A stretch of DNA of 64,000 nucleotides, from NCBI GenBank assembly GCA_964019135.1, contig OZ025258.1, positions 868,001-932,000 of the forward strand, read 5' to 3'. Positions 61,901 through 64,000 of this stretch are shown here, piece by piece; the first letter of the stretch is position 1; each line of letters starts with the position of its first letter. The stretch is from Arenicola marina (taxonomy: Eukaryota; Annelida; Polychaeta; Arenicolidae). Position numbers and translations under genes: made by a program. A model generated the notes under the pieces. The model saw nothing but the letters and a program-made list of their open reading frames with translations, did no database searches and was not told the DNA's origin.

Positions 61901-64000
61901 CTGTAGGCTTACAGTAGTAAGAGGAATAACCGAGACATCACCACGGGTTACCAAGCTATTAGCCGCACTACTGTAGGCTTACAGTAGCATGAGGGATAAC
62001 CGAGACATCACTACGGGTTACCAAGCTATTGGCCGCACTACTGTAGGCTTACAGTAGCATGAGGGATAACCGAGACATCACCACGGGTTACCAAGCTATT
62101 GGCCGCACTATTGTAGGCTTACAGTAGCATGAGGGATAACCGAGACATCACCACGGGTTACCAAGCTATTAGCCGCACTACTGTAGGCTTACAGTAGCAT
62201 GAGGGATAACCGAGACATCACCACGGGTTACCAAGCTATTGGCCGCACTACTGTAGGCTTACAGTAGTAAGAGGAATAACCGAGACATCACCACGGGTTA
62301 CCAAGCTATTGGCCGCACTACTGTAGGCTTACAGTAGCATGAGGGATAACCGAGACATCACCACGGGTTACCAAGCTATTGGCCGCACTACTGTAGGCTT
62401 ACAGTAGTAAGAGGAATAACCGAGACATCACCACGGGTTACCAAGCTATTGGCCGCACTACTGTAGGCTTACAGTAGCAAGAGGGATAACCGAGACATCC
62501 CCACGGGTTACCAAGCTATTAGCCGCACTACTGTAGGCTTACAGTAGCATGAGGGATAACCGAGACATCACCACGGGTTACCAAGCTATTAGCCGCCTAC
62601 TGTAGGCTTACAGTAGTAAGAGGGATAACCGAGACATCACCGCGGGTTACCAAGCTATTAGCCGCACTACTGTAGGCTTACAGTAGTAAGAGGGATAACC
62701 GAGACATCACCACGGGTTACCAAGCTATTGGCCGCACTACTGTAGGCTTACAGTAGTAAGAGGGATAACCGAGACATCACCACGGGTTACCAAGCTATTA
62801 GCCGCACTACTGTAGGCTTACAGTAGTAAGAGGGATAACCGAGACATCACCACGGGTTACCAAGCTATTGGCCGCACTACTGTAGGCTTACAGTAGCATG
62901 AGGGATAACCGAGACATCACCACGGGTTACCAAGCTATTGGCCGCACTACTGTAGGCTTACAGTAGTAACAGGAATAACCGAGACATCACCACGGGTTAC
63001 CAAGCTATTAGCCGCACTACTGTAGGCTTACAGCAGCATGAGGGATAACCGAGACATCACCACGGGTTACCAAGCTATTGGCCGCACTACTGTAGGCTTA
63101 CAGTAGTAAGAGGAATAACCGAGACATCACCACGGGTTACCAAGCTATTGGCCGCACTACTGTAGGCTTACAGTAGCATGAGAGACAACCGAGACATCAC
63201 CACGGGTTACCAAGCTATTGGCCGCACTACTGCAGGCTTACAGTAGCATGAGGGATAACCGAGACATCACCACGGGTTACCAAGCTATTGGCCGCACTAC
63301 TGTAGGCTTACAGTAGCATGAGGGATAACCGAGACATCACCACGGGTTACCAAGCTATTGGCCGCACTACTGTAGGCTTACAGTAGCATGAGGGATAACC
63401 GAGACATCACCACGGGTTACCAAGCTATTAGCCGCACTACTGTAGGCTTACAGTAGTAAGAGGAATAACCGAGACATCACCGCGGGTTACCAAGCTATTG
63501 GCCGCACTACTGTAGGCTTACAGTAGCATGAGGGATAACCGAGACATCACCACGGGTTACCAAGCTATTGGCCGCACTACTGTAGGCTTACAGTAGCAAG
63601 AGGGATAACCGAGACATCACCACGGGTTACCAAGCTATTGGCCGCACTACTGTAGGCTTACAGTAGTAAGAGGAATAACCGAGACATCACCACGGGTTAC
63701 CAAGCTATTGGCCGCACTACTGTAGGCTTACAGTAGCATGAGGGATAACCGAGACATCACCACGGGTTACCAAGCTATTGGCCGCACTACTGTAGGCTTA
63801 CAGTAGCAAGAGGGATAACCGAGACATCACGACGGGTTACCAAGCTATTAGCCGCACTACTGTAGGCTTACAGTAGCATGAGGGATAACCGAGACATCTC
63901 CACGGGTTACCAAGCTATTGGCCGCACTACTGTAGGCTTACAGTAGCAAGAGGGATAACCGAGACATCACCACGGGTTACCAAGCTATTGGCCGCACTAC

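Larger units (their letters stand above)
38091..64000. repeat. 70-bp satellite array, about 370 copies, continues past the window
   Basis: The unit contains GGTTACCAAGCTATTGGCCG, CACTACTGTAGGCTTACAGT and GAGGGATAACCGAGACATCA in order, period 70 bp. A few units are shorter: 66 bp at 40721, 45474 and 48410 (GGCTTAGTAAGAGG) and others reading CTATCGCCGC. Common alternative states are TATTGG or TATTAG, and GTAAGAGG or GCATGAGG. Each unit has the perfect hairpin CTACTGTA-GGCT-TACAGTAG. Block duplications of 2,936 and 2,240 bp are nested in it. No long open frame exists. If the SVOP-like gene extends upstream, the array is intronic. Confidence 0.98.

Overview
The window is eukaryotic nuclear DNA. 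It holds a multi-exon gene with canonical GT-AG introns, a broken LINE, foldback elements, and about three quarters of its length (roughly 47 of 64 kb) is tandem repeat. The gene is on the minus strand and encodes the C-terminal part of an SVOP-like (synaptic vesicle 2-related protein) major facilitator transporter. Exon structure, LINE type and repeat content suggest a marine invertebrate, possibly a mollusc; the species is not determinable from the sequence alone.

Layout: 1-8.7 kb is mostly non-coding, with two short arrays (608-934 and 995-1279), a 1.67 kb element with perfect 25-bp terminal inverted repeats that encloses a 265-bp-arm foldback (2095-3762), a possible TA-flanked MITE (5612-6290), a 100-bp palindrome (7196-7295) and a degenerate 14-15 bp repeat (7985-8405). 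8694-11249 is a 61-bp satellite. 11498-15990 is a dead minus-strand LINE with ORF1-like, endonuclease, reverse transcriptase and zinc-knuckle remnants. 16690-16836 and 17546-17890 are short arrays. 19102-19918 is a 42/39-bp array just past the stop codon of the SVOP-like gene.

The SVOP-like gene reads from high to low coordinates. I place exons at 36307-36196, 35889-35808, 31649-31560 and 31201-31088, and a probable last exon at 19987-19949. Upstream exons lie beyond 64 kb. The intron before the first visible exon is more than 27 kb long and consists mainly of a 46/42-bp array (36421-37533) and a 70-bp satellite (38091 to the window end, about 370 copies).

The most striking observation: three consecutive introns of this gene begin with a tandem array that abuts the exon, and the repeat unit contains the exon end plus its 5' splice donor. 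About 130 copies of a 28-37 bp unit follow the donor at 35808, about 10 copies of a 28-bp unit follow the donor at 31560, and about 95 copies of a 111-124 bp unit (66 nt exon plus 46 nt intron in the basic form) follow the donor at 31088. The array after the stop codon likewise repeats the stop-codon context. The gene therefore carries well over 200 extra donor-like sequences in sense orientation. I see no other intact protein gene.
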